Assembly: GCF_015910445.1 (NCBI RefSeq)
Contig: NZ_CP048882.1
Location: 4,340,001 to 4,404,000, forward strand
Length of the DNA stretch: 64,000 bases
Reading direction: 5' to 3'
Origin: Streptomyces bathyalis
GTDB taxonomy: Bacteria; Actinomycetota; Actinomycetes; Streptomycetales; Streptomycetaceae
The stretch's first letter is position 1. Every line of letters starts with the position of its first letter. The position numbers and the translations under genes are program-made. Under the pieces are notes generated by a model that saw only the letters and a program-made list of their open reading frames with translations, was not told the origin of the DNA and made no database searches. Shown piece by piece: positions 7,461 through 18,896 of the stretch.

Positions 7461-8981
7461 TCAGCGCAGGAAGCTGCCGAAGAGCGCCTTGGTGACAGGG
7501 CCGCCGACATCGCCCGGGCCGAACGCCGCCGCACCCTGGGTCGTCAGGCCGTCGCCGGTGCCGCGCAGCGACCAGTCGGCTCCGGCGGAGGCGTTCTCCT
7601 TCGTCGAGGAGGCGTTCAGGTCGCGGTGACCGTCGCCGTCGACGTCGCTGAGCGCGCACGCCGCCCCGAACTCGTCGCCGGTCTCGGCGACTCCGGGCAC
7701 GTTCGCCGTGTCCTGGTGCACGACCTGGCTTCCGGTGCCGGTGGCACCCGAGGGGCTGCCGTGCAGCAGCGCGACCGAGCCGGCGTCCTTCAGCCCGCCG
7801 AAGTCCTCGCCGCCGATGCCGAGTGCCACCTCCGCACGGCCGTCGCCGGTGACGTCGGCGACCGAGACGCAGGAGCCGACCCGGTCCCCGTCCTCCTGCG
7901 CGCCCGGGAACCCGGGCAGGCTCTGGTCGATGGACTGCTCGCGGTCGCCGGACGGACCGGAGGCCGAGCCGAAGACGACGGTGGCCTTGTTCGCGACGGC
8001 GCTGCCGAGCACGAGGTCGTCGAATCCGTCGCCGTCCACGTCACCCATGTCGCTGTCACCCTCGTCACCGGTGGACCCGATGTCGCTGATGGTGCCCGAC
8101 GTCGTGAATCCGGCCTTGCCGCCGAGCAGGACGTGGTTCCCCCACACGCCGTCGCCCTCGTACTGCCAGACAGCGATGTCCTGGCGCTCGTCGCCGTTGA
8201 CGTCGCCGACGGCCTGGGCCGTGACGGGGCCGCTGATGGAGGAGGGCCCGTCGATGCACGAGTCGTCCTCCGCGCAGCCCGGGCCCTCGTCGCCGTAGCC
8301 CCACCACTCGGACTTGTCCATGAAGGATTGCCGCTCGGCGGGGGAGCCGTCGCGCGATATCGGGCCCTTGAACAGCGCGCCCGGGTGGGCAACGGGGTCG
8401 TCGCCCTCGACCTCGGCGTCACCGAACAGCGCCAGGTCGGCCTTGCCGTCGCCGTCGAAGTCGCCGACCTGCGGCGTGTGTCCGTACCCGCCGAGCGCGG
8501 TGCCGCCGGTCGGGCCGGACGGCGAGCCCCAGAGGATCACGCTGCCGGAGGGCGCGTCGTCGGAGCCGATGACGAGGTCGCCGTAGCCGTCGCCGTCCAG
8601 GTCGCCCCTGGCGACGGTCTTGCCGAACTGCTGCTTGGCGGAGGCCGACCCGGGCACGCCGCTCGTGGAACGGCTCACCAGCTTCTTGCGGGACGGGTCG
8701 AGCCCCTCCGCCGAGCCGTACGTCACCGCCACGTAGCCGGCCTGCGCCTTGCCGGAGATCGTGCCGCCCGGGGCGCTGGAGACCAGGTCGGCGAAGCCGT
8801 CGCCGTTGAGGTCGTCGGCGGGGGCCGCGGCCTCGGCCGGCGCCGCGTGCGCTTCCTCCGGGGTGAGCGTCCAGGCCGACAGGCCGCCCGCCGCCAGCAG
8901 CGCGGCGGCCAGCGGCACAGCGGCTCGCGCCGCCCGTCCCCCACGGGCATTGCGGGCATCCGGGCGTCTTAAGGGTGTCAT
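7461..8981 (-). CDS. secreted FG-GAP / integrin-like beta-propeller protein
   Basis: 506-residue exported protein. An N-terminal signal peptide (AVPLAAALLAAGGLSAWTL, cleavage around AHA-AP) precedes seven FG-GAP repeats. Each repeat carries an EF-like calcium loop: DLNGDGFAD, DLDGDGYGD, DFDGDGKAD, DVNGDERQD, DVDGDGFDD, DVTGDGRAE and DVDGDGHRD. Together they should form a seven-bladed propeller stabilised by calcium, as in integrin alpha chains. No catalytic domain is attached, so a binding or adhesive surface role is inferred. The start ATG at 8981 is backed by GGAGGAA 6 nt upstream. The gene is divergent from the LacI regulator. Confidence 0.9.
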   Translation of the reverse strand: MTPLRRPDARNARGGRAARAAVPLAAALLAAGGLSAWTLTPEEAHAAPAEAAAPADDLNGDGFADLVSSAPGGTISGKAQAGYVAVTYGSAEGLDPSRKKLVSRSTSGVPGSASAKQQFGKTVARGDLDGDGYGDLVIGSDDAPSGSVILWGSPSGPTGGTALGGYGHTPQVGDFDGDGKADLALFGDAEVEGDDPVAHPGALFKGPISRDGSPAERQSFMDKSEWWGYGDEGPGCAEDDSCIDGPSSISGPVTAQAVGDVNGDERQDIAVWQYEGDGVWGNHVLLGGKAGFTTSGTISDIGSTGDEGDSDMGDVDGDGFDDLVLGSAVANKATVVFGSASGPSGDREQSIDQSLPGFPGAQEDGDRVGSCVSVADVTGDGRAEVALGIGGEDFGGLKDAGSVALLHGSPSGATGTGSQVVHQDTANVPGVAETGDEFGAACALSDVDGDGHRDLNASSTKENASAGADWSLRGTGDGLTTQGAAAFGPGDVGGPVTKALFGSFLR

Positions 8982-9075
8982 TGCGGATTCCTCCGGTTGT
9001 CCAGACCTTTCGCATCAGGAGACACAACTGGCACCGAGTCGGTTGCACCTGCCGGCGGTCCGGCATCCCGCGTCC

Positions 9076-9119
9076 GGGTCCGAGCCCGGGTCCGAGCCCG
9101 GGTCCGAGCCCGGGTCCGG
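9076..9119. repeat. 12-bp tandem repeat, 3.6 copies
   Basis: GGGTCCGAGCCC is repeated three times without mismatch, followed by a partial fourth unit, in the space between the FG-GAP and LacI genes. Each unit is itself a near-palindrome. It is non-coding and its role is unknown. Confidence 0.8.
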
Positions 9120-9175
9120 TCGGGCTCCTGACGTCCGGGGCGCGGGCGGTGCCGCGGCGGAACCGAAAGCTCTAC

Positions 9176-9185
9176 GAAAGGTTTC
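9176..9185. promoter_or_regulatory. candidate LacI-family operator upstream of the regulator
   Basis: GAAA-GG-TTTC, within the wider palindrome ACGAAAGGTTTCCGT, lies 60 bp upstream of the regulator start. Closely related GAAA-N-TTTC palindromes occur at the two divergent promoters of the transport locus (12785, 12917), which suggests autoregulation. Confidence 0.5.
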
Positions 9186-9244
9186 CGTCCGCTCGGCTAG
9201 GGTGGCCGCGAGCACAAGCACCGGGGTCACAGGAGGGCCGTAAC

Positions 9245-10303
9245 GTGGCCGCACCGCACACGGCAGGCGAGCGCGCGGGACGCGGGGGAAGTCGCGGCGA
9301 ACGCGTCACCATCAGCGACATCGCCCGCGAAGCCGGCGTCTCCGTCCCCACCGTCTCCAAGGTGCTCAACGGGCACGCGCACGTTGCCGCCGGGACGCGC
9401 AGCAAGGTCGAACGGCTGCTGGCCAAGCACCAGTACGCGCGCCGCGCCAAGCGCCGCGAGGGTCAGGCGCGGCTCGTCGACCTCGTCTTCAACAACCTCG
9501 ACAGCGAGTGGTCCGTGGAGATCATCCGTGGCGTCGAGGGCGTCGCGCACGAGTCGGGACTCGGCACCGTCGTCTCCGCCATCCACGGGGAGACGACCGA
9601 GGAACGGCGGTGGCTGGACAACCTCACCGCGCGCTGGTCGGACGGAATCATCCTCGCCGTCACCGAACTCAGGCCCGCACACGCGGAACAGATCCGTGCG
9701 CTCGGCATCCCCATGGTCATCATCGACCCGGTCGGCCAGCCCGACCCCCACGTCGCCTCCGTCGGTGCGACCAACTGGAACGGCGCGCTCACCGCCACCG
9801 AGCATCTGATCTCGCTGGGGCACGAGCGCATCGGTCTCATCGGCGGCCGGCCCGAGTTGCAGTGCAGCCGGGCACGGCTGGACGGCTACCGCTCGGCGAT
9901 GCAGTCGGCGGGCCTGCCGGTCGACGACGCGCTCATCGCCGAGGGCGACTTCTACGCACCGCGCGGCGAGCAGGCGGCACGCGAACTGCTCTCCCTGCCG
10001 CACCCGCCCACCGCGATCTTCGCGGGCAACGACCAGCAGGCTCTGGGCGTGTACCGGACGGCCGGGCAGCTCGGGCTGCGCGTCCCGGACGACCTGAGCG
10101 TGGTCGGGTTCGACGACCTGCCCGCCGCGGGCCTGTCCTCACCGCCGCTGACCACCATCCGGCAGCCCGTGGCGCAGATGGCGGCGCAGGCGATGCGGAT
10201 GCTGCTGCGCTATCTGGAGACCGGCTCCTTCGAGACGCGCCGGCTGGAGCTGTCCACGGAACTGGTCGTACGTGACAGCACGGCTCCTCCGCGACGGCGC
10301 TGA
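9245..10303 (+). CDS. LacI/GalR-family sugar-responsive regulator
   Basis: 352-residue repressor. The helix-turn-helix (about residues 21-45) reads VTISDIAREAGVSVPTVSKVLNG, with the usual minor-groove hinge after it. The rest is a type-1 periplasmic-binding effector domain (VDLVFNNLDSEWSVEIIRGVE ... HERIGLIGG ... AIFAGNDQQALGVYRTAGQLGLRVPDDLSVVGFDD ... PPLTTIRQP). GTG at 9245 is taken as the start because AGGAGGG is 7 nt upstream; the reading frame is open further 5'. It lies convergent to the GH3 gene and next to a sugar ABC importer. By family and context it is a BxlR-like regulator of xylo- or gluco-oligosaccharide uptake. Confidence 0.92.
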   Translation: MAAPHTAGERAGRGGSRGERVTISDIAREAGVSVPTVSKVLNGHAHVAAGTRSKVERLLAKHQYARRAKRREGQARLVDLVFNNLDSEWSVEIIRGVEGVAHESGLGTVVSAIHGETTEERRWLDNLTARWSDGIILAVTELRPAHAEQIRALGIPMVIIDPVGQPDPHVASVGATNWNGALTATEHLISLGHERIGLIGGRPELQCSRARLDGYRSAMQSAGLPVDDALIAEGDFYAPRGEQAARELLSLPHPPTAIFAGNDQQALGVYRTAGQLGLRVPDDLSVVGFDDLPAAGLSSPPLTTIRQPVAQMAAQAMRMLLRYLETGSFETRRLELSTELVVRDSTAPPRRR

Positions 10304-10374
10304 CCGGACGCCGGGGGCACCCGTACCCCGCCGGCCGGGCCACGGTCACCGGGGGCCGGTCAACTCGACCCCGT

Positions 10375-12738
10375 TCAACGGGACTTCGTCACTCGCACCG
10401 GAGTCCGCAGCACCCGGTCGTGTCCGGCCGCGCGCGGTGCCGTACCGGTGATGCGGAACGCGCCCTCCAGCGGAGTGTCCGTGCTCGACCGTCCGATCCG
10501 TACCTCGATCACCCCCGGCTCCACCACGCGCCGCCCGTCCCGGCCGGTGAAGGCGGTGCGGTCCGTGTGCAGGAGGAAGGTGACCCGGCGTCGCTCGCCC
10601 GGAGCGAGCTCCAGACGTGCGAACCCGGCCAACTCGCGCCAGGGCCGCGTCACTTGGGCGACAGGGTCGGTGAGATAGAGCTGCACGACCTCGGTGCCGG
10701 TCCGCTCGCCGGTGTTGGTGACCGTGCAGGAAATCTCCAACTCGCCGTCGGCAGGCACCTCCTCGCCGCTCAACGTCAACTCCTCGTAGGCGAACCGCGT
10801 GTAGGACAGCCCGTGCCCGAAGGGGAACAGCGGCGTCGGGTCCTGTGCGCTCACCTCGCTGGCGAGCCCCAGCGGCGCTGTCAGATAGGTGGAGGGCTGT
10901 CCGCCCGGCGAGCGCGGCACGCCGACCGGGAGCCGGCCCGACGGGTCCGCGCGGCCGGTCAGCACATCCGTCAGCGCCGCCGCGCCCTCCTCGCCGGGGA
11001 AGAAGGTCTGCACGATCGCCGCCGCGCGCCCGGCCGCCGCACCCAGCGCGTACGGACGTCCGCTGACGACGATCAGCACCACCGGGGTGCCGGTATCGAG
11101 CAGCTCCTCCAGCAGTTCGGACTGCACCCCGGGCAGCGACAGGTCGGGCACGTCGCATCCCTCACCTGAGGTGCCGCGTCCGAAGAGCCCTGCCCTGTCG
11201 CCCAGCACCGCCAGACAGACGTCGGCCTCCCGTGCGGCAGCCACCGCCCCGGCGAACCCCGACCGGTCCGCCTCCTGGACGGGGCAGCCCCGCTCGTGGG
11301 TGAGCCGGCGCGCGCCCAGCCCTTCCCGCAAGCCTTCAAGCACGCTCGGCACGGCGACGCCCATGTCCCACTCCGGGTGACGCACGCCCACATGCGCGGG
11401 GAACGAATAGCAGCCCTGCAACCCGAGGGCGTCATCGGCGAGCGGCCCGACCACCGCAACCCTTCCGGGGGCGTCGAGGGGCAGCAACTCGGCGTCGTCG
11501 GCCAGCAGCACGACGGACTCACGGGCCAACTGCCGTGCCAGCTCCCGGTGTTCGGGCGGGTCGAGATCCGGCTCGCGCACCGGCGGCTCGGGGCTCCACT
11601 CCGGGTCGAGCAGGCCCAGTTCGCACTTCTGCCGCAGTACGCGCGTCAACGCACGGTCCACCAGAGCCTCGTGCACCTTGCCCTCGCGCACCTGCTCGGC
11701 GAGCGGCCGCCGGTAGCAGCGTGCCGTGGGGAGCTCGACATCCACACCGGCCGTCAGCGCCTGGACGGCGGCCTCGCCCGGACTGCCCGCGGTGCGGTGC
11801 AGCAGTTCGAGGAACGAGACCCCGAAGTAGTCGGCGACGACGGTCCCTTCGAAACCCCACTCGTCGCGCAGCACCCCGGTCAGGAGCCGCTCGTCCGCAG
11901 CCGCGGGGACGCCGTCGGTGTCCGTGTAGGCGTGCATCACCGAGCGGGCGCCCGCCTCGCGTAGCGCGGTCTCGAACGGCGGCAGCATCACGTCGGCCAG
12001 TTCACGCGGCCCCATGCTCACCGGCGCCAGATTGCGCCCCGCCCGCCCGGCCGAGTAGCCCGCGAAGTGCTTGAGCGTGGCGATGATCCCCGTCGACTCG
12101 AGCCCCGCCACATACGCGGAGCCGATCTCGGCGACGAGATACGGGTCCTCCCCGATGGTCTCCTCCACCCGGCCCCAGCGCGCGTCCCGTACGACGTCCA
12201 GCACCGGCGCCAGGCCCTGGTGCACGCCGACCGCGCGCATGCTCAACCCGATGGCCTCGGCCGTCCGCCGCACCAGTGCCGTGTCGAAGGTGGCTCCCCA
12301 GGCGAGCGGTACGGGGAAGACGGTCGCGCCCCAAGTGGTGAACCCGGCGAGGCATTCCTCGTGAGCGACGGCGGGGATGCCGAACCGGTTGGCCGCCATG
12401 ATCTCCCGCTGACTCGCGGCAAGTGCCTTCGCACCGGCCGCCGGTGTGACGGGGCGCGTGCCGAAGACGCGGGTGAGCTGGCCGAGGCCGTCCCTGATCA
12501 GCTCCTCCCAGGACGGGGATTCACCGGCGAGGTCGTCCTGGTGCGGGGCGACTCCCCGGCCGTCGTGGGTGGCGCCCACCCACACCCCGACCAGCTGGGC
12601 GAGCTTCTCGTCGAGGGTCATCCGGGAGATCAGATCGGCGACGCGCACGTCGGGCGTCAGCCGTCCGTCGCGCCACGGCGCGGCGCCGTCGCTGCCGTCC
12701 GTGCGGTCCGAGTGATGCGCGTCCTGTTGCATCGTCAC
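10375..12738 (-). CDS. GH3 family glycosidase (beta-xylosidase/beta-glucosidase type)
   Basis: 787-residue cytoplasmic exo-glycosidase; no signal peptide is visible. It has the family's three parts. The N-terminal barrel contains MTLDEKLAQLVG, GLAPVLDVVRDARWGRVEET and IATLKHFAGYS. The nucleophile Asp is expected at about D303 in TVVADYFGVSF. The alpha/beta sandwich contains VCLAVLGDRAGLFGRGTSGEG. A C-terminal fibronectin-III-like domain follows (ISCTVTNTGERTGTEVVQLYL). The VGVWVGA / GLGQLTR / HEECLAGFTTW motifs recall BxlB-type beta-xylosidases. It is divergent from the importer operon with an operator-like palindrome in between, so it probably hydrolyses the imported oligosaccharide. The exact substrate is uncertain. 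Confidence 0.9.
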   Translation of the reverse strand: MTMQQDAHHSDRTDGSDGAAPWRDGRLTPDVRVADLISRMTLDEKLAQLVGVWVGATHDGRGVAPHQDDLAGESPSWEELIRDGLGQLTRVFGTRPVTPAAGAKALAASQREIMAANRFGIPAVAHEECLAGFTTWGATVFPVPLAWGATFDTALVRRTAEAIGLSMRAVGVHQGLAPVLDVVRDARWGRVEETIGEDPYLVAEIGSAYVAGLESTGIIATLKHFAGYSAGRAGRNLAPVSMGPRELADVMLPPFETALREAGARSVMHAYTDTDGVPAAADERLLTGVLRDEWGFEGTVVADYFGVSFLELLHRTAGSPGEAAVQALTAGVDVELPTARCYRRPLAEQVREGKVHEALVDRALTRVLRQKCELGLLDPEWSPEPPVREPDLDPPEHRELARQLARESVVLLADDAELLPLDAPGRVAVVGPLADDALGLQGCYSFPAHVGVRHPEWDMGVAVPSVLEGLREGLGARRLTHERGCPVQEADRSGFAGAVAAAREADVCLAVLGDRAGLFGRGTSGEGCDVPDLSLPGVQSELLEELLDTGTPVVLIVVSGRPYALGAAAGRAAAIVQTFFPGEEGAAALTDVLTGRADPSGRLPVGVPRSPGGQPSTYLTAPLGLASEVSAQDPTPLFPFGHGLSYTRFAYEELTLSGEEVPADGELEISCTVTNTGERTGTEVVQLYLTDPVAQVTRPWRELAGFARLELAPGERRRVTFLLHTDRTAFTGRDGRRVVEPGVIEVRIGRSSTDTPLEGAFRITGTAPRAAGHDRVLRTPVRVTKSR

Positions 12739-12784
12739 CTCGTCGAGTGGAGCGGGATGGGCGGGATGCTACTCGATGATTTCG

Positions 12785-12793
12785 GAAACTTTC
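12785..12793. promoter_or_regulatory. GAAA-C-TTTC operator candidate at the GH3 promoter
   Basis: Perfect 9-bp palindrome around one central base, 46 bp upstream of the GH3 start and in an AT-richer patch. It matches the second palindrome at 12917 and the variant at 9176. Confidence 0.55.
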
Positions 12794-12916
12794 TATGGGT
12801 CTGGCCTCTACGCTGCCACAGGTCAATGGTCGTACAGCTCAACTCTGCACGGCTATTGACGGCCCTACGACTCTCGCTCTAGGTTCCACGCCAACCTCTT
12901 GATTTCGGGTTTCGCC

Positions 12917-12925
12917 GAAAGTTTC
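12917..12925. promoter_or_regulatory. GAAA-G-TTTC operator candidate at the importer promoter
   Basis: Perfect palindrome 15 bp upstream of the binding-protein start, next to its ribosome binding site. A repressor bound here would block the importer operon. Confidence 0.55.
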
Positions 12926-12940
12926 TGGAGTGGAGGTGTC

Positions 12941-14275
12941 ATGGTATCCACCGCGATGCGGACGGCCCCCAGCCGGCGTCGCTTCCTGACCGGCCTCACC
13001 GGTATCGGAGCCGCCGGCATGGGAGCCGCCCTCACCGGCTGTTCGGCCGTCGGGTTCGCAGCGGGCAGAGACAGCCGCGGCCTGGACGTGTGGACCCTCA
13101 CCGACCCCGTGCAGAACAAGATCCAGCGCGCCGCCCTCGCCCGCCTCAAGCGCAGCCACGCCTCGCGTGCCAAGCTCACGCCGTTCCCCAACACCGGCTA
13201 CACGCAGAAGCTCCGCATCGCCATGGGCACTTCGGACGGGCCGGATGTGTTCTGGAGCTGGGGCGGTGAGTCGCTGCGCCCGTACCAGGAGGCCGGGCTG
13301 GTGGTCGACCTGGCGGACCGCTTCGGCGGCGACACCCGGTGGCGCGACGCGTTCCTGCCCGCGGCCCTCCAGGCCGCCCGCGTCGACGGCCGCGAACCTC
13401 TCGGGCTGCCCGTGCGCGGTATGCAGCCGGTCATCCTCTTCTGCAACCAGACCCTCTTCGACGAGCACGACCTTCGCCCGCCCCGTACCTGGGACGAACT
13501 GCTCGACGTCGTCGACGCCTTCGTCGACGCGGACGTCCTACCCGTCGCGCTCGCCGGGGCGGAAAGCTGGTGCGAGCTGATGTGGCTGGAATGCATCACC
13601 GGGCGGCTCACCGGCACCGGACCCCTGCGGAAGATCTTCGCGGGGGAGCGTGGCGGCTGGCGGCACCCTGCCATCGAGGAAGCCCTGGTCCGGATACAGA
13701 AGCTGGTCCGCCGCGGCGCCTTCGGCCGGGCATTCGGATCCGTCAGCTACGGCTCGGGCGCGGCCAGCGCACTCTTCGCCAAGGGCCGTGCCGCCATGCA
13801 CCTCATGGGTTCCTGGGAGTACTCCAACCTGCGCAACGACCACAGGCGTTTCACCGAGGACGGTCTGAGCTGGGTGTCCTTTCCGGAGATCCCCGGCGGC
13901 ACGGGCGATCCCCGCGCCCTGGTCGGAAACAACACCAACTACCTGTCCGTCAACACCAGAAGCTCCGACATCGACGCGGGTATCGACCTGGTCGGCACCC
14001 AACTCGCCGCGCGCCCCTTCATCGACGCCCTCATCAAGGCGGGTGACGTTCCCGCCGCCGTCGGCATCGAGGACCGCTTGCGCGACCTCGCCCCCGACCC
14101 GGACTTCGCGCTGTACGTCTACCGAATCGTCTCCGGCGCCCCCGACTTCACCCTCTCCTGGGACCAGGCGATGCTCCCCGCCGTGAAGGAGGCCATGCTC
14201 TCCAGCCTCCAGCAGATCTTCCTGGAGAAGCTCTCGCCGAGGCAGTTCGTCGACGCCATGGAGGTCATCCAGTGA
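12941..14275 (+). CDS. sugar ABC importer, substrate-binding lipoprotein
   Basis: 444-residue family-1 extracellular solute-binding protein. The signal region combines a twin-arginine motif (SRRRFLTG) with a lipobox (ALTGC), so it is predicted to be Tat-exported and lipid-anchored. The mature part carries fold signatures such as DVFWSWGGESL, LCNQTLF-type and YSNLRND segments; no residues contacting sugar can be assigned by eye. ATG at 12941 is preferred because GGAGG is close upstream and the signal peptide begins there. It is first gene of the importer operon; the next gene overlaps by 4 bp (GTGA). No ATPase is present, so a shared MsiK-type ATPase encoded elsewhere is expected (inference). 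Confidence 0.92.
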   Translation: MVSTAMRTAPSRRRFLTGLTGIGAAGMGAALTGCSAVGFAAGRDSRGLDVWTLTDPVQNKIQRAALARLKRSHASRAKLTPFPNTGYTQKLRIAMGTSDGPDVFWSWGGESLRPYQEAGLVVDLADRFGGDTRWRDAFLPAALQAARVDGREPLGLPVRGMQPVILFCNQTLFDEHDLRPPRTWDELLDVVDAFVDADVLPVALAGAESWCELMWLECITGRLTGTGPLRKIFAGERGGWRHPAIEEALVRIQKLVRRGAFGRAFGSVSYGSGAASALFAKGRAAMHLMGSWEYSNLRNDHRRFTEDGLSWVSFPEIPGGTGDPRALVGNNTNYLSVNTRSSDIDAGIDLVGTQLAARPFIDALIKAGDVPAAVGIEDRLRDLAPDPDFALYVYRIVSGAPDFTLSWDQAMLPAVKEAMLSSLQQIFLEKLSPRQFVDAMEVIQ

Positions 14276-15219
14276 CCGCCCCCGCACCGGCGCCCGCCCG
14301 CCCCGCGCTCCGCGGCCGCATGCGCGCCGCCCCGCACTCCGACAACGCCGCACGCCCCGGCGCGCTCTACGCCGTTCCGGCCGTGCTCGTCTTCGGTGTG
14401 TTCGCGCTCGTACCGCTCGTCCTCGTCTGCTGGCTCTCCTTCACGACGTGGAACGGCCTCGGCGATCCCCGCTGGACGGGACTCGCCAACTGGCGTGACC
14501 TGATCACCGATCCGGGCCTGCTCCACTCCCTGCGGATCACCGCCGTCCTCACCGTCGCCGGGTGGGCCGTGCAGACGCCGCTCGCGATGCTCCTCGGAGT
14601 GTGGGCCGCGGGCGCGCAGCGCGGACGTGCACTGGCCTCGGCGCTCATCTTCCTGCCGCTGCTGCTCTCGGGCGCGGCGACCGCTCTGGTCTGGAAGGCG
14701 CTGCTCGACCCCAACTTCGGCGTCGCCCGCGTCATCGGCCCGTGGATCGGCGTGCCCAGCGGCAACGTGCTCGGCACTTCCGGCGGCGCCCTGCTGGCCA
14801 TCATCGCCGTCGGTGCCTGGCAGTACGTGCCCTTCCACATGCTGATGTACCAGGCGGCGGCCCGTAACGTCCCCGCACACCTCTACGAGGCCGCCACCAT
14901 CGACGGCGCCGGCCGCGTACGCCAGTTCTGGTCGGTCACGCTTCCCCAGCTGCGGAACACCGTCGTCACGTCCTCCACCCTGATGATCGTCGGCTCGATG
15001 ACCACCTTCGAGACGATCCTGATCCTCACCGACGGCGGGCCCGGCGCGGCCACGCAGTCCATGCCGTTCCGGATGTACCAACAGGCCTTCAAGAGCTTCG
15101 AGATGGGGCCCGCCTCCGCGCTGGCCACCGTGCTCGTACTGTTCGGCACCGCGCTGTCCCTGCTGATCGTCCGGTTCAGCGGCTTCAGCAGGATGCGCTC
15201 CACCCTGGAGGGGATCTGA
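14272..15219 (+). CDS. sugar ABC importer permease 1
   Basis: 315-residue inner-membrane subunit with about six helices after a 30-residue polar N-terminus. The EAA loop that docks the ATPase is clear: YEAATIDGAGRVRQFWSVTLPQL. It belongs to the MalF-type permeases of carbohydrate importers. It overlaps the binding protein by four bases and the second permease by one (TGATG), so all three are co-translated. Substrate choice is set by the binding protein. Confidence 0.93.
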   Translation: MTAPAPAPARPALRGRMRAAPHSDNAARPGALYAVPAVLVFGVFALVPLVLVCWLSFTTWNGLGDPRWTGLANWRDLITDPGLLHSLRITAVLTVAGWAVQTPLAMLLGVWAAGAQRGRALASALIFLPLLLSGAATALVWKALLDPNFGVARVIGPWIGVPSGNVLGTSGGALLAIIAVGAWQYVPFHMLMYQAAARNVPAHLYEAATIDGAGRVRQFWSVTLPQLRNTVVTSSTLMIVGSMTTFETILILTDGGPGAATQSMPFRMYQQAFKSFEMGPASALATVLVLFGTALSLLIVRFSGFSRMRSTLEGI

Positions 15220-16151
15220 TGGCCACCGCCCCGGCTGCCGCAGCAGGACAGACCCGCACTCCGTCGTCCGGGCCGGGGCCCGGGCCCGCGGGCGGTCGCG
15301 GGGGCAGGCAACGGGCCGCCGTGCGCCGCCCGTTGTTCTCCCGCGCCAACATCCCGGGCGGCGCTGCCTCCCTGATCTGGCTGGCGATCGTCCTCGTCCC
15401 GCTGTGGTGCATGCTCAGCTGGAGCGTGCAGAGCCGCGACGGCTTCCTCGACAGCGGGCCGCTGAGCCTGCCCCGCGAGCTGACGTCGGTCAATCTGCAG
15501 ACGGTGCTGGAGGGCGGATTCACCAGGGCGTTCGTCAACACCGCGATCGTCACGGTCGTGAGCGTCGCCCTGACCCTCGTGTGCGCCGTACCCGCCGCGT
15601 ACGCGGTCGTGCGCTCCACGAGCCGCTTCGTCGCCGGTGCCTTCTCCGTTTTTCTGCTGGGGCTCGCCATCCCGGCTCAGGCGGTCATCATCCCCGTCTA
15701 CTTGATGATCGTCCGGATGGGTCTGTACGACACCAAGGCCGCGATCATCCTGCCCACGGTCGCCTTCGGGCTGCCCTTCGCCGTCCTCATCCTGGCCGGT
15801 TCGCTGCGCGACGTGCCCGCCGAGAACTACGAGGCCATGACGCTCGACGGCGCCGGCCCGATGCGCACGCTGTGGTCCCTCGTCGTACCCATGTCGCGCG
15901 GCAGCATCGTCGCCGTCGGCATCTACGCGGCGCTCCAGGCGTGGAACGGCTTCCTGTTCCCGCTGATCCTCACCCAGTCCGAGGAGCAGCAGATCCTCAC
16001 CCTCAACCTCTGGAACTTCCAGACCGAGTTCGGCGTGAACATCCCCGGACTGATGATGGCTGTCCTGCTCTCCGCCGCCCCGGTCTTCATCGCGTACGTC
16101 CTCGCCCGCCGCTGGATCGTCGCGGGCCTTGCCGGACTGGGCGGCAAGTGA
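15219..16151 (+). CDS. sugar ABC importer permease 2
   Basis: 310-residue MalG-type partner of the preceding permease, with six predicted helices and EAA loop YEAMTLDGAGPMRTLWSLVVPM. A polar N-terminus of about 45 residues rich in Gly/Pro precedes the first helix. It is the last gene of the operon and convergent with the UvrA-like gene. No ATPase follows, which is the normal layout for streptomycete sugar importers that share one multipurpose ATPase. Confidence 0.93.
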   Translation: MATAPAAAAGQTRTPSSGPGPGPAGGRGGRQRAAVRRPLFSRANIPGGAASLIWLAIVLVPLWCMLSWSVQSRDGFLDSGPLSLPRELTSVNLQTVLEGGFTRAFVNTAIVTVVSVALTLVCAVPAAYAVVRSTSRFVAGAFSVFLLGLAIPAQAVIIPVYLMIVRMGLYDTKAAIILPTVAFGLPFAVLILAGSLRDVPAENYEAMTLDGAGPMRTLWSLVVPMSRGSIVAVGIYAALQAWNGFLFPLILTQSEEQQILTLNLWNFQTEFGVNIPGLMMAVLLSAAPVFIAYVLARRWIVAGLAGLGGK

Positions 16152-16218
16152 CGCACCCGGCGCTCTCGGTGCTGCCGGGCGCCGCGCCGGCCGCCGTTCA
16201 GCTGCCGGGCGTGCGCCG

Positions 16219-18612
<2,394 letters not shown>

Positions 18613-18707
18613 CGTGTCTCCATCTGTGAGGCGGGCCGTCTTCCTCGCGGTCGCCGAGCATCGCTTGCCCGATCCGATCGGTTTCGGGCAGTACGTCTTG
18701 TTACTCC

Positions 18708-18719
18708 GTATGGTTGTAC
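18708..18719. promoter_or_regulatory. inverted repeat upstream of the UvrA-like gene
   Basis: GTATGGTTGTAC has GTA/TAC outer arms in an AT-richer patch about 95 bp upstream of the start. It resembles TetR-family operators in streptomycetes, but no regulator gene is adjacent. Confidence 0.35.
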
Positions 18720-18793
18720 TTCGTCCAGCCCCGCCGCGGCAACGGCCGGGTCTCCATCCGTCCGGCAGGCGGGGGTCGCAGGGTGTCCGTGCG

Positions 18794-18870
18794 CTGCCGA
18801 GTGTGCATGGTGCCGTGTACGCACGGAGCCCCTTCCGCATGGTGCCGTGTACGCACGGTGCCGAGTGTGC
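18794..18870. repeat. composite direct/inverted repeat with two CCGTGTACGCACGG palindromes
   Basis: A 22-bp sequence occurs twice (18805-18826 and 18838-18859), exactly 33 bp apart. Each copy contains the palindrome CCGTG-TACG-CACGG. The pair is bracketed by two copies of TGCCGAGTGTGC (18795-18806 and 18859-18870). The array lies between the UvrA-like start and the glyoxalase 3' end. Three helical turns between palindromes fits cooperative repressor binding, which is inferred. Confidence 0.6.
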
Positions 18871-18896
18871 GGGTCAGGCCGTGGTGGCCGGACGGC

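Noticed and set aside
9076..9119. CRISPR array
   Set aside because: Units are 12 bp, directly abutting, without spacers; no cas genes in the window.
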